The notes under the pieces were generated by a model. It worked only from the letters and a program-made list of their open reading frames with translations, did not search any database and was not told the DNA's origin. Shown in pieces: positions 44,618 through 53,515 of a stretch of 64,000 nt of DNA. The stretch is from Owenweeksia sp963758205 (GTDB lineage: Bacteria; Bacteroidota; Bacteroidia; Flavobacteriales; Schleiferiaceae), in NCBI GenBank assembly GCA_963758205.1, contig CAVWUM010000002.1, forward strand, positions 806,001 through 870,000. Direction: 5' to 3'. The first letter of the stretch is position 1. Each line of letters starts with the position of its first letter. The position numbers and the translations under genes are program-made.

Positions 44618-45669
44618 CAATTTTCTATTTCCAGTAGCGGAATTTTTGCTATAAAATGTTCCTCCGTTTTCTCAAAAAAGCATTCTTTATCACTAAGTAA
44701 AGAGTAGCGCTTTTCAATATTCTGGAGTCCGAGGCCTGTAGAGCTTATTTCATCATTTCGCAACTGCAGGTTATTGCGAACCACAAGGGTATCGCCCTGG
44801 TTAAAAATTTCAATTTTCAGCGGCCTTTCGGCTGAAACCTCATTGTGCTTAACCGCGTTACTCACCAACTCCTGCAGGCTAAGCGGTGGCAGGTACAGTA
44901 TCATTGGCCGAGGATTTATCTGTACGCTAACCCGCAGCGCATCGCCAAAACGAATTCTTTGCAGGTTGGCATAGGCTTCCAAAAACTTAAGTTCCTGGTT
45001 GAGCATTACCACCATCTCATCCTTTACATCCAGTACATAGCGATATACTCGTGCAAAGTCTTCTATAAACAACTCGGCTTTATCAGTATCTCTCTTTATC
45101 AGAGATGAAAGCACATTCAGGCTATTAAACAGAAAATGAGGATCCAGCTGGGTTTTTAGGGAATTGAGCTGACTGGCCATATTTTCACTCTTCATTTTTT
45201 CGGTAAGCAGCAAGCTCTCCTTCCAGCGCCTGAAAAAGTAAACCCCTTCAACCATGCTGATAACGATAAGAGTGATAGTATTCCCGAATAGAACATTTTC
45301 GAAATAATAACGAACGTCCATCTCCAACTCTTCAAAAACCGGAGTTTGCCCGAACACCATAAGGATAAGAATTTGCGTAGCCGTAGCGTAGCTGAAAATG
45401 AGTAATATTTCAACCACTATCCTTTGGCCAACGTTATCTTTCCATGGCAGCTTTTCGTTTAACCAATAAAAAATGGAGAGGCAGCCAAAGTAAAGACTGG
45501 AAGTAATGGTGAATGAATAGATGGTACCAACGCAAAAGTAAAATGCCATTGATCCGTCAGCCTCGGGAGGCTCAAGACCTAAAAAGGCATACCTGACAAA
45601 TTCAATAGTACCGGGTACTAATGATATTATTATCACTGCCAGCCAGTCCTTTTTGTTGAACTTTCCCAT
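44617..45669 (-). CDS. LytS-type sensor histidine kinase
   Basis: 350 residues. Four hydrophobic helices in the first 160 residues (WLAVIIISLVPGTIEFV, AFYFCVGTIYSFTITSSLYF, VVEILLIFSYATATQILILM, TLIVISMVEGVYFF), no large periplasmic loop. Then the His_kinase domain (LKTQLDPHFLFNSLNVLSSL, H about 196) and a short ATPase domain with YLPPLSLQELVSNAVKHNE and TGLGLQNIEKRY. It phosphorylates the LytTR regulator encoded directly downstream (one-base overlap). The signal is unknown; the lack of an outer domain suggests sensing in or near the membrane. Confidence 0.93.
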   Translation of the reverse strand: MGKFNKKDWLAVIIISLVPGTIEFVRYAFLGLEPPEADGSMAFYFCVGTIYSFTITSSLYFGCLSIFYWLNEKLPWKDNVGQRIVVEILLIFSYATATQILILMVFGQTPVFEELEMDVRYYFENVLFGNTITLIVISMVEGVYFFRRWKESLLLTEKMKSENMASQLNSLKTQLDPHFLFNSLNVLSSLIKRDTDKAELFIEDFARVYRYVLDVKDEMVVMLNQELKFLEAYANLQRIRFGDALRVSVQINPRPMILYLPPLSLQELVSNAVKHNEVSAERPLKIEIFNQGDTLVVRNNLQLRNDEISSTGLGLQNIEKRYSLLSDKECFFEKTEEHFIAKIPLLEIEN

Positions 45670-45685
45670 TACACAAATTAAAGAA

Positions 45686-46042
45686 TTAGGTTATTAACCA
45701 ACTGAGTTTACCCTTATCACTTAACTCCGCTCTCAACTTTCGCATGCAAAATTCTTTATCAGGCTCATCATCAGCATAAAAGCCTACTGAGTAGCCCTCA
45801 CCTACCTTAGGATGAATCTTCATCGCTTTAAGATGAACTCCCTTATTCCTGAATTCAAGCATTTTATCACGACTTTCCCAAGCAGTAAGGGTACAAAACA
45901 CTCGTCCCTTTTCCGGCCAAACCTTCATTTGATGTAAACCGGGTGTACGGTTGGCCTGCCGATAGGAAAAAACGGCATGCCACTGAAACAGGGGTAAGGC
46001 CCACCATGACCTTACCCTGAAATATGTGAAGCTGAAGTACAT
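45686..46042 (-). CDS. DUF3291-like small protein (ferredoxin-like monooxygenase fold)
   Basis: 118 residues. The layout FSFTYFRVRSWWALPLFQWH, TPGLHQMKVWPEKGRVFCTL and AWESRDKMLEFRNKGVHLKA is like DUF3291 and spheroidene-monooxygenase-like alpha/beta barrels, in which a Trp/His-rich strand pair forms the dimer. Function is not known. It lies 9 bases after the TonB receptor gene and 16 bases before the sensor kinase, so the order receptor, DUF3291-like, kinase, regulator may be one operon. Family call is moderate. Confidence 0.6.
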   Translation of the reverse strand: MYFSFTYFRVRSWWALPLFQWHAVFSYRQANRTPGLHQMKVWPEKGRVFCTLTAWESRDKMLEFRNKGVHLKAMKIHPKVGEGYSVGFYADDEPDKEFCMRKLRAELSDKGKLSWLIT

Positions 46043-46051
46043 GGTTCCGCT

Positions 46052-48433
46052 TTAAAATGTTACCCTATAAAGCACCATGGGTAAAACGCCAAGCTGATAG
46101 GTAGTTTCTACCTGCTGAGTGGATTTGTTGTAATCTACTCCAAAGGCATTTTGGTTATTCGTAAAGTTTTGAATATCTATAGCGAACTCTTGTGTTATAG
46201 ATTTACCGGATACTTTATAACCAATCCGTAAATCCATTCGGAAATAAGGATCGAACTGAGCGCCAAAGGCGTTATCGGTATCATACACGGCTTCATTATC
46301 GGCAATAGACTGCTGCAGGTTAATTGGCGTGTAGCGCTGGCCACCGGCATAAGTCATTTTACCATCAAGCGTAATGGTTTTACGCTTTTTGTTTTCAGTT
46401 CTCTTCTTACCCAGCACAAACTCCTTACCGCCCAGCAGGTTTACAACATAATTGCCATTAAATGCTGTGTTTCGCCACTCCTGGTCGCTGCCCTGGTACT
46501 GGCTTTCGTATAATGAGAGGGTGCTCAGAAAATAGAATCCCTTATCCATAAATTTTTCAAAAGTGAGATCCAGGCCATAGTTGTAACCAATTCCACCATT
46601 CTCTACAGAATCAGGAGCTGTGAAGTTAAATCCACCAGCATTTAAACTTGAAAATGAAGTTGGAGCTTGCTCTACCACAGCATCATAAACATATTGGTAA
46701 TAGGCTTCTGCTTTAAAATGCATTCGGTTTTTAAGCATACGGTCATAACCTAAAACCAGGTGCTGACTTTTTGTAAAATCCAAATCTTCGTTAGGGGTAA
46801 TATAGGTGCCGTCAGGCAGTAAAATCTGATCGTATAAAATTGCTACGTTTGGAATCTGGCTATGTGCTCCGTAACCTAAGTTTATACTTTGGGCATCATT
46901 AATTTTATAGCTAAGCCCAAAGCGTGGCTCAATAGAATAGTTGCCGCTTGAGGCTAAAATCATGGAGTGTAAACCAGCATTCATCTCCAGTTTATCGGTA
47001 AAGCGATGTTGCCAGTTTATGTAGGGTTGGTAAAGCATGTCTGTAGATTGCTGGTCGCGCAGGGTGCGGAATGAATTGATATCCCCATCGTAGGTACTAT
47101 CCAGCAAATTGTAGTTTTTATACGTTATAAATGCCCCTACCCTAACCACATTACGGGCATTAAACTTTCGGTTTACAAAAGCGCTCAGCTGCACATTATC
47201 TTCCCTGAACTCCTGGCGGTAGGTTGGCGAAAGCCTGTCGCGAGCCTCGTTAAGCGTATCTACTTTGGTATAATTACCAATAGTTGAAAGAGCTACAGAA
47301 ATCTTACTGTAAGTATCCTTATTATAGAAGTATTGATGGGACGCACCAATCACACCGGTTTGCACATCATTGTAAAGATCCTCTTCATCGCTGTAAAAGC
47401 CGCCATCTTCTCCTTCTTCATTTTCGCTATCCAAAAACTCTATAGAGCTTATCCCGCCAAGGGCAAATACATCAATGGTACCGCGCTTGGTGCTTGGAAA
47501 GTGTAGCTTCAGATTGATATCCTGGTAATTAGGAACAGCTGTACCAGTGCCAAAATCAATACCTATGGCCGACATTACCCCCAGTGTGGAATAGCGGTAA
47601 TTAAGCAGGTAGGAGGATTTACTCTCACGATTGATCGGGCCTTCGGCACCAACTTCAAAACCATTCCAGCCAATTTGAGCTAAAAACTCATGATTCTCAT
47701 AGTTTCCATTGCGCATCCGCAAGTCAAACACACCCGAAATTCCATCGCCATAATCGCTGGGAAAGGCTCCCGTAAGGAAATCAGAATTGGCAAGCACGTT
47801 GTTGTTCAACATACTTACCGGTCCACCAGTAGCACCCAATCCACCAAAGTGATTGGGGTTTGGGATATCAATTCCCTCCAGCCGCCAGATAAGGCCAATA
47901 GGCGAGTTTCCACGGATTACGATATCATTATTAGCATCGTTGGTGCGCTGCACCCCGGCAAAGTTGCTGGCCATGCGGCTTACATCCTGTACAGAGCCCG
48001 CAAACCGCATACTCTCTTCAATTGAAAATGTACGGCCGGAAACATTTACCCTTTCATTATTTACGCGCTCGGGCTTATCATTGGCCTTTATCACAACCTC
48101 ATCCAGTTGCTGGGTACTTTCGAGCATAGCCACATTAAGCACAAGTTCTTTAGAGCTGGTGAGCTCCACATTTTGCATAGTAACGGGCTGGTAGCCAATA
48201 AAGCCAAAGCCAATGGTTATCCGCTTTACAGGAACGTTCTCCAACAGGTAATAGCCATCCACATCAGTAGTGGTACCCAGGCTGCTGCCTGAGATAAATA
48301 CATTAACGCCAGGCAGTGGAGTTTGGCTTTGCTTATCAACCACCCGGCCACGAATGTTTTGAGTGAGCTGTTGCGCAAACACCGGTAAGGCTGCACTCCA
48401 TATTAACAGAAGGAAAAATACTTTTGATTTCAT
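46052..48433 (-). CDS. TonB-dependent outer membrane receptor with CarboxypepD_reg domain
   Basis: 793 residues. Signal peptide ends PVFAQ. Residues 25-110 are the CarboxypepD_reg domain (NIRGRVVDKQSQTPLPGVNV). The plug follows (RVNVSGRTFSIEES..GVQRTNDANNDIVIRGNSPIG), with LEGIDIPNPNHFGG. From about 230 on it is a 22-strand beta-barrel pattern ending in LGVLPMVLYRVTF. These receptors take up siderophores, vitamins or larger ligands with TonB energy. No SusD-like partner lies next to it, so a glycan role is not supported. It is the first gene before the DUF3291-like and LytS/LytTR genes. A repeated motif lies upstream at 48529-48559. Confidence 0.9.
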   Translation of the reverse strand: MKSKVFFLLLIWSAALPVFAQQLTQNIRGRVVDKQSQTPLPGVNVFISGSSLGTTTDVDGYYLLENVPVKRITIGFGFIGYQPVTMQNVELTSSKELVLNVAMLESTQQLDEVVIKANDKPERVNNERVNVSGRTFSIEESMRFAGSVQDVSRMASNFAGVQRTNDANNDIVIRGNSPIGLIWRLEGIDIPNPNHFGGLGATGGPVSMLNNNVLANSDFLTGAFPSDYGDGISGVFDLRMRNGNYENHEFLAQIGWNGFEVGAEGPINRESKSSYLLNYRYSTLGVMSAIGIDFGTGTAVPNYQDINLKLHFPSTKRGTIDVFALGGISSIEFLDSENEEGEDGGFYSDEEDLYNDVQTGVIGASHQYFYNKDTYSKISVALSTIGNYTKVDTLNEARDRLSPTYRQEFREDNVQLSAFVNRKFNARNVVRVGAFITYKNYNLLDSTYDGDINSFRTLRDQQSTDMLYQPYINWQHRFTDKLEMNAGLHSMILASSGNYSIEPRFGLSYKINDAQSINLGYGAHSQIPNVAILYDQILLPDGTYITPNEDLDFTKSQHLVLGYDRMLKNRMHFKAEAYYQYVYDAVVEQAPTSFSSLNAGGFNFTAPDSVENGGIGYNYGLDLTFEKFMDKGFYFLSTLSLYESQYQGSDQEWRNTAFNGNYVVNLLGGKEFVLGKKRTENKKRKTITLDGKMTYAGGQRYTPINLQQSIADNEAVYDTDNAFGAQFDPYFRMDLRIGYKVSGKSITQEFAIDIQNFTNNQNAFGVDYNKSTQQVETTYQLGVLPMVLYRVTF

Positions 48434-48528
48434 AAGGCACTTTGGTATTAGTTTATTTTACACAGCGAAACTGCGGCAATGCCTTACATCCTAAAAGTAT
48501 AATGGAATGAACGGGAAAAAAACCGGAG

Positions 48529-48559
48529 TGAATCGGCCAAGAACCATCCAAACCGGAAA
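48529..48559. repeat. 31-bp direct repeat, copy 1 (upstream of TonB receptor)
   Basis: TGAATCGGCCAAGAACCATC then CAAACCGGAAA, matching 49633-49663 with one change. A related partial unit (GAATGAACGGG) sits just to its left. The two copies bracket the gene at 48566. Confidence 0.8.
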
Positions 48560-48565
48560 ATCAAG

Positions 48566-49507
48566 CTATTTTAAAACTGCCTTAGCTATTTTTTTTATGT
48601 CCTTGGATTTTAAATTGTGAGTGCGTGATATCGAGTCAGTAATGTCATAAACCAATTTTCCACTATTGGCATCCCATATTCTGATATAGTGCCCAACGGA
48701 TGTTCTACCAAATATTAAAACATACACAGCACTCTCAGAATTGATAATCTTATCACTGAGCTTTTCCATATCCAAAACAACGTAGTCGAATGTATAACTC
48801 TCAAAAAATTGATTGAGTTCAACATCAGAACGCTTTCCAGTAAAAGCATTTACTTGTTGAGTCGCATAAAATGGAATATATAAGGTCTTCGACTTTAGTT
48901 TAGCTAACTCCTCTTTATTCTGAAATTTATCAGGCCTTTCAGCCTTTAGATTACGCAAATCATCTTGAAAGGCCAGTAAATAAACTTTAAGCAATCCAGG
49001 ACTGAGGTTTAATATATCGTTGAATTTATCTGCGTAAACAAACTCGTGTAGATTAGATTCCTTACCTCTTCTTCCTCCTAACCATTCGCTACCTGCTTCA
49101 TAATTCAAGTGCATAGAAATTCCTCCTAGCCACTCCTTTTGGATCTCATAACCTTCTTTTCTAGGCTCCACATACCTGAAAAACTCTAAGGATAGACCCT
49201 CGAAGCTATTGTTTGTGGACTCATATAAAGTATGAACCGGAGCAAAAAAAGTGAAATCCAAATTGTCTTTATAGGTACTATATTCTTCAAAGTCAACAAT
49301 TTTAAAGCTCGAGACAGTCCAGTATTTTTTAAAAACCTCTTCATACTTTGAACGAACCTTGTCTGGAATATTCTTCGAGATAGGGATAATCGTTGTTTTG
49401 TCAAGAAAATCTTTTGATTTAAAATACTTTCTATTTACATAGACTTGAGCTGATGCAGAAGTGACGATTATAATTGCTGTTATAAAACTTAGAAGCGCTT
49501 TTTTCAT
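48566..49507 (-). CDS. Secreted protein of unknown function
   Basis: 313 residues. Signal peptide in residues 1-20 (ends SASAQ). The mature protein is alpha/beta, Lys-rich and rather A/T-rich in its codons relative to the neighbouring genes. Stretches such as FTFFAPVHTLYESTNN, WLGGISMHLNYEAGSEWLGG and ESAVYVLIFGRTSVGHYIRI show strands but no known motif. The whole gene lies between two copies of a 31-bp direct repeat (48529 and 49633), which suggests it was inserted between the TonB receptor and glycosyltransferase genes. No family recognised. Confidence 0.75.
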   Translation of the reverse strand: MKKALLSFITAIIIVTSASAQVYVNRKYFKSKDFLDKTTIIPISKNIPDKVRSKYEEVFKKYWTVSSFKIVDFEEYSTYKDNLDFTFFAPVHTLYESTNNSFEGLSLEFFRYVEPRKEGYEIQKEWLGGISMHLNYEAGSEWLGGRRGKESNLHEFVYADKFNDILNLSPGLLKVYLLAFQDDLRNLKAERPDKFQNKEELAKLKSKTLYIPFYATQQVNAFTGKRSDVELNQFFESYTFDYVVLDMEKLSDKIINSESAVYVLIFGRTSVGHYIRIWDANSGKLVYDITDSISRTHNLKSKDIKKIAKAVLK

Positions 49508-49632
49508 ATTCAGTTTTTAATTTGTTCGTGCGGAAAAATACAAAATGAAATAAAAGAAATCTGACATTCTTTTAAAGGATTAATAATGTCCGTGGATCGT
49601 TCACTCCTGTTAGCTCAGCCTTAATAATAGAA

Positions 49633-49663
49633 TGAATCGGCCAAAAACCATCCAAACCGGAAA
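49633..49663. repeat. 31-bp direct repeat, copy 2 (upstream of glycosyltransferase)
   Basis: TGAATCGGCCAAAAACCATC then CAAACCGGAAA; same orientation as copy 1, one mismatch. It ends two bases before a TAnnTTTG box. Confidence 0.8.
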
Positions 49664-49665
49664 CT

Positions 49666-49673
49666 TACCTTTG
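49666..49673 (+). promoter_or_regulatory. Bacteroidota -7 box (TACCTTTG) for the glycosyltransferase gene
   Basis: TACCTTTG fits TAnnTTTG, 31 bases before the ATG at 49705. The usual -33 position is taken up by the 31-bp repeat, so an activator may bind there. Confidence 0.45.
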
Positions 49674-49704
49674 CGCGATACCATTTTATGGCAAGTAAAT
49701 TACT

Positions 49705-50592
49705 ATGATGACGCTCCGGAAAAAACTTAATGGCGAAAGGAAAGAATGTCTATTTTCAATACTGATACCGAGTTGGAATAACCTGCCCTATCTCCAAAAT
49801 TGTGTGGGCAGCATTTTGCGTCATTCTACATTTAGGCACCAGTTAATTGTAATGATAAACCAGGGCGAAGACGGCACCTTGGAGTGGGTAAAAACTCAAC
49901 CTGAACTAGACTACGTATATGCGTCCCAAAATATTGGCATTTGCTATGGCCTTAATGCCTGCCGCGAGTTGGTGCAAGCCGAATTCATCGTATATGCCAA
50001 TGATGATATGTACTTTTTACCCGGATGGGATGATGGTTTTAAAGCCGAAATTGAAAAGATGGATGGCAAGCTATACATGCTTAGTGCCACTATGATTGAG
50101 CCTTTTGAAACCGGCAATCCCTGCGTTATAGTTGAAGATTTTGGCCAGGATTTGAAAACTTTTGATGAAGACAGGTTACTGGCCGACTTCGGTAAACAAT
50201 CTAAAAAAGATTGGTCGGGCAGCTCATGGCCTCCAAACCTTATTCCCCTTTCCACCTGGGATTTAATTGGTGGTATGAGTGTGGAGTTCAGTCCGGGTAT
50301 GTATTCTGATCCTGATCTTTCGCGCAAGCTATGGGAAGCAGGAGGCCGCTATTTTAAAGGCCTAGGCAATAGCCGGGTATATCACTTTGGGAGTAAATCA
50401 ACCGGCAGGATACGGAAAAACAAAGGGCGCGATACCTTCTTTAAAAAGTGGGGAATAAGCCCTGGCACATTCAATAAACTATACCTCAAACTAGGGCAAG
50501 ACTTTAATGGCCCTTTGCCTGAACCCGGCTTACCCACCATCCAAAAAGTAAAAGCACGCTGGAAGTTTCTTCGCCAGGCATTTGGCGGGTAG
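49705..50592 (+). CDS. Glycosyltransferase family 2
   Basis: 295 residues. GT-A fold with FSILIPSWNNLPYLQNCVGS at the start, MINQGEDGTLEW and the metal-binding acidic pair in EFIVYANDDMYFLPGWDDGF, followed by FSPGMYSDPDLSRKLWEAGG. No signal peptide or membrane helix, so it works on the cytoplasmic face. It moves a sugar from an NDP-sugar to an acceptor that cannot be read. It is a single gene, not in a polysaccharide cluster. A double ATG gives two possible starts (49705, 49708). Confidence 0.9.
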   Translation: MMTLRKKLNGERKECLFSILIPSWNNLPYLQNCVGSILRHSTFRHQLIVMINQGEDGTLEWVKTQPELDYVYASQNIGICYGLNACRELVQAEFIVYANDDMYFLPGWDDGFKAEIEKMDGKLYMLSATMIEPFETGNPCVIVEDFGQDLKTFDEDRLLADFGKQSKKDWSGSSWPPNLIPLSTWDLIGGMSVEFSPGMYSDPDLSRKLWEAGGRYFKGLGNSRVYHFGSKSTGRIRKNKGRDTFFKKWGISPGTFNKLYLKLGQDFNGPLPEPGLPTIQKVKARWKFLRQAFGG

Positions 50593-50614
50593 CTTACATT
50601 TTCTGCCGCTGGGG

Positions 50615-50647
50615 CGTGATACTTTCGTGAGACTTTGCGATTAATTT
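50615..50647 (+). promoter_or_regulatory. Three-unit 11-bp direct repeat, putative OmpR-family operator (site A)
   Basis: Units CGTGATACTTT, CGTGAGACTTT and the weaker GCGATTAATTT follow head to tail with exact 11-bp period, the spacing of OmpR/PhoB-type boxes. It lies 22 bases before the response-regulator ATG at 50669, so autoregulation is likely. The same pattern recurs at 54214-54246. Confidence 0.65.
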
Positions 50648-50668
50648 CACCACCTTATAAACTGGCGC

Positions 50669-51373
50669 ATGAAAAAAGTACTGGTAATTGAAGACGATCC
50701 GGATATTATTGAACTCATAGGCCTGCACTTGAAGGACATGGACTGCGAGGTAACTAAAGAGCTTAATGGGAATAAAGGCTACGAAACAGCAAGTTCTGGA
50801 AAATTTGACCTCATTGTGCTAGACCTGATGCTACCCGGTATGGACGGCATTGCCATTTGCCAAAAGCTGCGGGCGCTTGATAATTATACTCCCATTTTAA
50901 TGCTTACCGCCAAGGCCGAGGAATTTGATAAAGTACTTGGTTTGGAATCGGGAGCTGATGATTATCTCACAAAACCCTTTGGAATAAGGGAGTTTATTGC
51001 CCGCGTTAAAGCCATCCTGCGAAGACAGGAAATACAAAAAGCCAAAACCGAAGAAGCCACGGGCAAAACCGAAATACGGCAGGGAGACCTTTTAATAGAT
51101 ATTGCCAAGCGCAAGGTGTTGCGCAGTGGAGAGAGGATAGACCTCACACCAAAAGAATTTGAACTGCTTTGCCTGATGGCCGAAAACCCCGGCCGCAGCT
51201 TTGACCGCGACCAGTTACTCTCCACCGTTTGGGGCTATGAGTTTAGTGGGTATGAGCATACCGTAAACTCACACATAAACAGGCTACGATCAAAAATTGA
51301 AACCGATCTATCAACACCAAAATACATACTTACAACCTGGGGCATTGGCTATCGATTTAATGATGAAATATAG
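50669..51373 (+). CDS. OmpR/PhoB-family response regulator
   Basis: 234 residues. Receiver domain to about 120: KKVLVIEDDPDIIELIGLHL, phospho-Asp D52 in LIVLDLMLPGMDG, LMLTAKAEEFDK and YLTKPFGIREF. DNA-binding winged helix from about 140 (LTPKEFELLCLMAENPGRSF, then TVWGYEFSGYEHTVNSHINR and ILTTWGIGYRF). It is paired with the sensor kinase five bases downstream. A triple 11-bp repeat in its leader (50615-50647) fits its own binding site, and the same motif precedes the lipoprotein gene at 54281. Confidence 0.95.
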   Translation: MKKVLVIEDDPDIIELIGLHLKDMDCEVTKELNGNKGYETASSGKFDLIVLDLMLPGMDGIAICQKLRALDNYTPILMLTAKAEEFDKVLGLESGADDYLTKPFGIREFIARVKAILRRQEIQKAKTEEATGKTEIRQGDLLIDIAKRKVLRSGERIDLTPKEFELLCLMAENPGRSFDRDQLLSTVWGYEFSGYEHTVNSHINRLRSKIETDLSTPKYILTTWGIGYRFNDEI

Positions 51374-51378
51374 TTGCC

Positions 51379-52845
51379 ATGAAAAAGTTGAGTTTTAGAA
51401 AAAGCCTGTTATGGCGATTATCGGGAGCATTGCTGCTACTATTGATATTGCTGGGGATTGCGTATGTATCAATTACCACTTACAGCGCTCGTAAGTACTA
51501 CCAGGAAACAACCCAACGGCTTAATGGCAACGTGGCTGAGCACATGCTAATTGAGGTTAATCCATTTACAAATGGAGAGGTAAATGAAGAGGCTGTAGGG
51601 AAAATTATGCACTCTATGATGGCAGTTAATCCTTCGCTTGAGGTGTACTTATTAGACCCTACAGGAAATATTTTGAAGTATGTGGTTTTGGATAAGGATG
51701 TACGCTTGAAGAGCATTAACATGCAACCTGTAAAGCAGTTTTTAGTGGATAGTGGCAAAACCTATGTGTTGGGTGATGATCCCCGAAAGCCGGGTGAAGA
51801 AACCATTTTTTCTGCTACTGAAGTACGTGATTCTACAAGTGAATTACAGGGCTACGTTTACATGGTGCTGGCCAGCGAGGAGTACGCCAATATTGCCAGT
51901 GCCCTATCCACCAGTTATTTTATGAAGTTGGGTACACAAACATTTGTAATTACGCTGGTGGCTGCATTTGGGCTGGGTATTTTGCTAATAGCCATGCTTA
52001 CAAGAAATTTAAGGATGGTAATACAAACCGTAAGGCGATTTGAAGATGGTGATTACCAGGCCCGTATTCCTATAAAACAGAGCGGTGAATTGGCCGACCT
52101 GTCAGAAACCTTTAACCACATGGCCGATACCATTTTAAAAAATATTGAAGACCTGAAAGAGGTAGATAAACTAAGGCGCGAATTAATTGCCAATGTTTCT
52201 CACGATTTGCGCAGCCCAATGTCGGTAATACAAGGTTATATAGAAACCATGATGATAAAGGGGGATGAGCTTAGCCGTGAAGAACAAAAGAAGTACCTGG
52301 AAATAATTTTGAAGAGTAGCGAAAAACTAAACAAGCTGGTGGCGGATTTATTTGAGCTTAGTAAACTGGAGGCTCGTCAGGTTAAACTGCAAAGAGAAAA
52401 ATTCAACTTTAATGAACTATTGCATGATACCGCTCAGCAATATCAGCTTAAAGCTGAAGAAAAAGGCATAGTAATAAAAACCAAGTTGGTAAATGAAGCT
52501 ATGGTAAATGCAGACATTGCCCTGATGCAGCGGGCAATACAAAACCTGGTGGACAATGCCCTTAAGTACACCCCCGAAAATGGAGAGGTAAACATACATA
52601 CACAACTGGATAATGATAAACTTAAAGTAGCGATAAGCAACAGTGGCAAGGGCATACCTGAGGATCAGCTACCGCATATTTTTGACCGCTACTTTATGCT
52701 GGAGAAGGAAAAGCACGGCATTGATGGGACCGGGTTAGGACTGGCTATTGTGAAGAAAATTATAGACATCCACGAGGGTAGTATAAACGTAACCAGTGAA
52801 GTTGACAACTATACTGAATTTACTGTGGTGATGCCTGCGGCTTAG
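51379..52845 (+). CDS. Sensor histidine kinase (HAMP, HisKA, HATPase_c)
   Basis: 488 residues. Membrane helices at about 12-32 and 190-210 frame a periplasmic sensor domain (about 33-188, with VYLLDPTGNILKYVVLD, like a single Cache/PAS fold). Then HAMP (NLRMVIQTVRRFEDGDYQAR), HisKA with the phospho-His in LIANVSHDLRSPMSV (H275), and the ATPase with NLVDNALKYTPENG, FDRYFMLEKEKHGIDGTGLGLAIVKK (N, G1 and G2 boxes). It phosphorylates the regulator upstream. The sensed signal is unknown; the periplasmic domain suggests a small molecule or envelope stress. Confidence 0.95.
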   Translation: MKKLSFRKSLLWRLSGALLLLLILLGIAYVSITTYSARKYYQETTQRLNGNVAEHMLIEVNPFTNGEVNEEAVGKIMHSMMAVNPSLEVYLLDPTGNILKYVVLDKDVRLKSINMQPVKQFLVDSGKTYVLGDDPRKPGEETIFSATEVRDSTSELQGYVYMVLASEEYANIASALSTSYFMKLGTQTFVITLVAAFGLGILLIAMLTRNLRMVIQTVRRFEDGDYQARIPIKQSGELADLSETFNHMADTILKNIEDLKEVDKLRRELIANVSHDLRSPMSVIQGYIETMMIKGDELSREEQKKYLEIILKSSEKLNKLVADLFELSKLEARQVKLQREKFNFNELLHDTAQQYQLKAEEKGIVIKTKLVNEAMVNADIALMQRAIQNLVDNALKYTPENGEVNIHTQLDNDKLKVAISNSGKGIPEDQLPHIFDRYFMLEKEKHGIDGTGLGLAIVKKIIDIHEGSINVTSEVDNYTEFTVVMPAA

Positions 52846-52854
52846 CACTGACTC

Positions 52855-53469
52855 TTAGTTCAGATAATCGTCAAACAACTTTCTGTAATACTCATTTTGC
52901 TTATTCATTTCCTCTTTAAAAGATGGATGATTTGCGGACAAACCTCCTGCTTTCCATGAAACAATTTTACCGTCCACTACTACAAAGGTTGTAGGATATC
53001 CTCTGGCTAAATCCAGTTTATTTATCTCATTCCTGTCCATCGTATAATGACTGAAGTTAAATGGATGCTCCTCAAAAAAAGCAGGGAGGTCTTCAAGCCT
53101 TTCATAGGTAATGGCCACAAAGTCTACCCTGTCGCCATACTCTTCTTCGAGCTTGTTAAACGAAGGCATCTCAGAAATACAAGGTGCACACCCAGTAAAC
53201 CAAAAGTTATAAAACACTATTTTGGAAAGCTCCTTTTGATTTATAGTATCACCGTTTATATCCACTGCTTTTAAACGGGGAGCCGACATTCCAACAAAAT
53301 TGGAGTCATTTTTTTCTGACGCATACACCTTTATTCTTTGCTCTAATGCTAACCCTGAGCTATCAGTTATAATTACAGCTTCAGACCTTTTTTGAGCTTG
53401 AGGAATATCTTGACCGTTGCAGGCGGTTAAAGCCAGAAGGATTATTGAGGACAATAAAAATTTACTCAC
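52855..53469 (-). CDS. TlpA-like thioredoxin-fold lipoprotein
   Basis: 204 residues. Lipoprotein signal with LTAC (Cys at 17). The thioredoxin/TlpA domain covers about 60-200, with active site FTGCAPCISEMPSF (CAPC), VDFVAITYE and YPTTFVVVDGKIV (cis-Pro loop). Such proteins act as disulfide reductases or resilience factors in the periplasm. It is a paralogue of the gene at 53516-54124, which shares the FW(F/L)T(G/S)CAPC motif and the same total layout; the two are 46 bases apart on the same strand. Confidence 0.88.
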   Translation of the reverse strand: MSKFLLSSIILLALTACNGQDIPQAQKRSEAVIITDSSGLALEQRIKVYASEKNDSNFVGMSAPRLKAVDINGDTINQKELSKIVFYNFWFTGCAPCISEMPSFNKLEEEYGDRVDFVAITYERLEDLPAFFEEHPFNFSHYTMDRNEINKLDLARGYPTTFVVVDGKIVSWKAGGLSANHPSFKEEMNKQNEYYRKLFDDYLN

Positions 53470-53515
53470 TTACAATCGGTTTTAGCATTTCAGGTCTTAT
53501 TCCTATAAAACTTAC

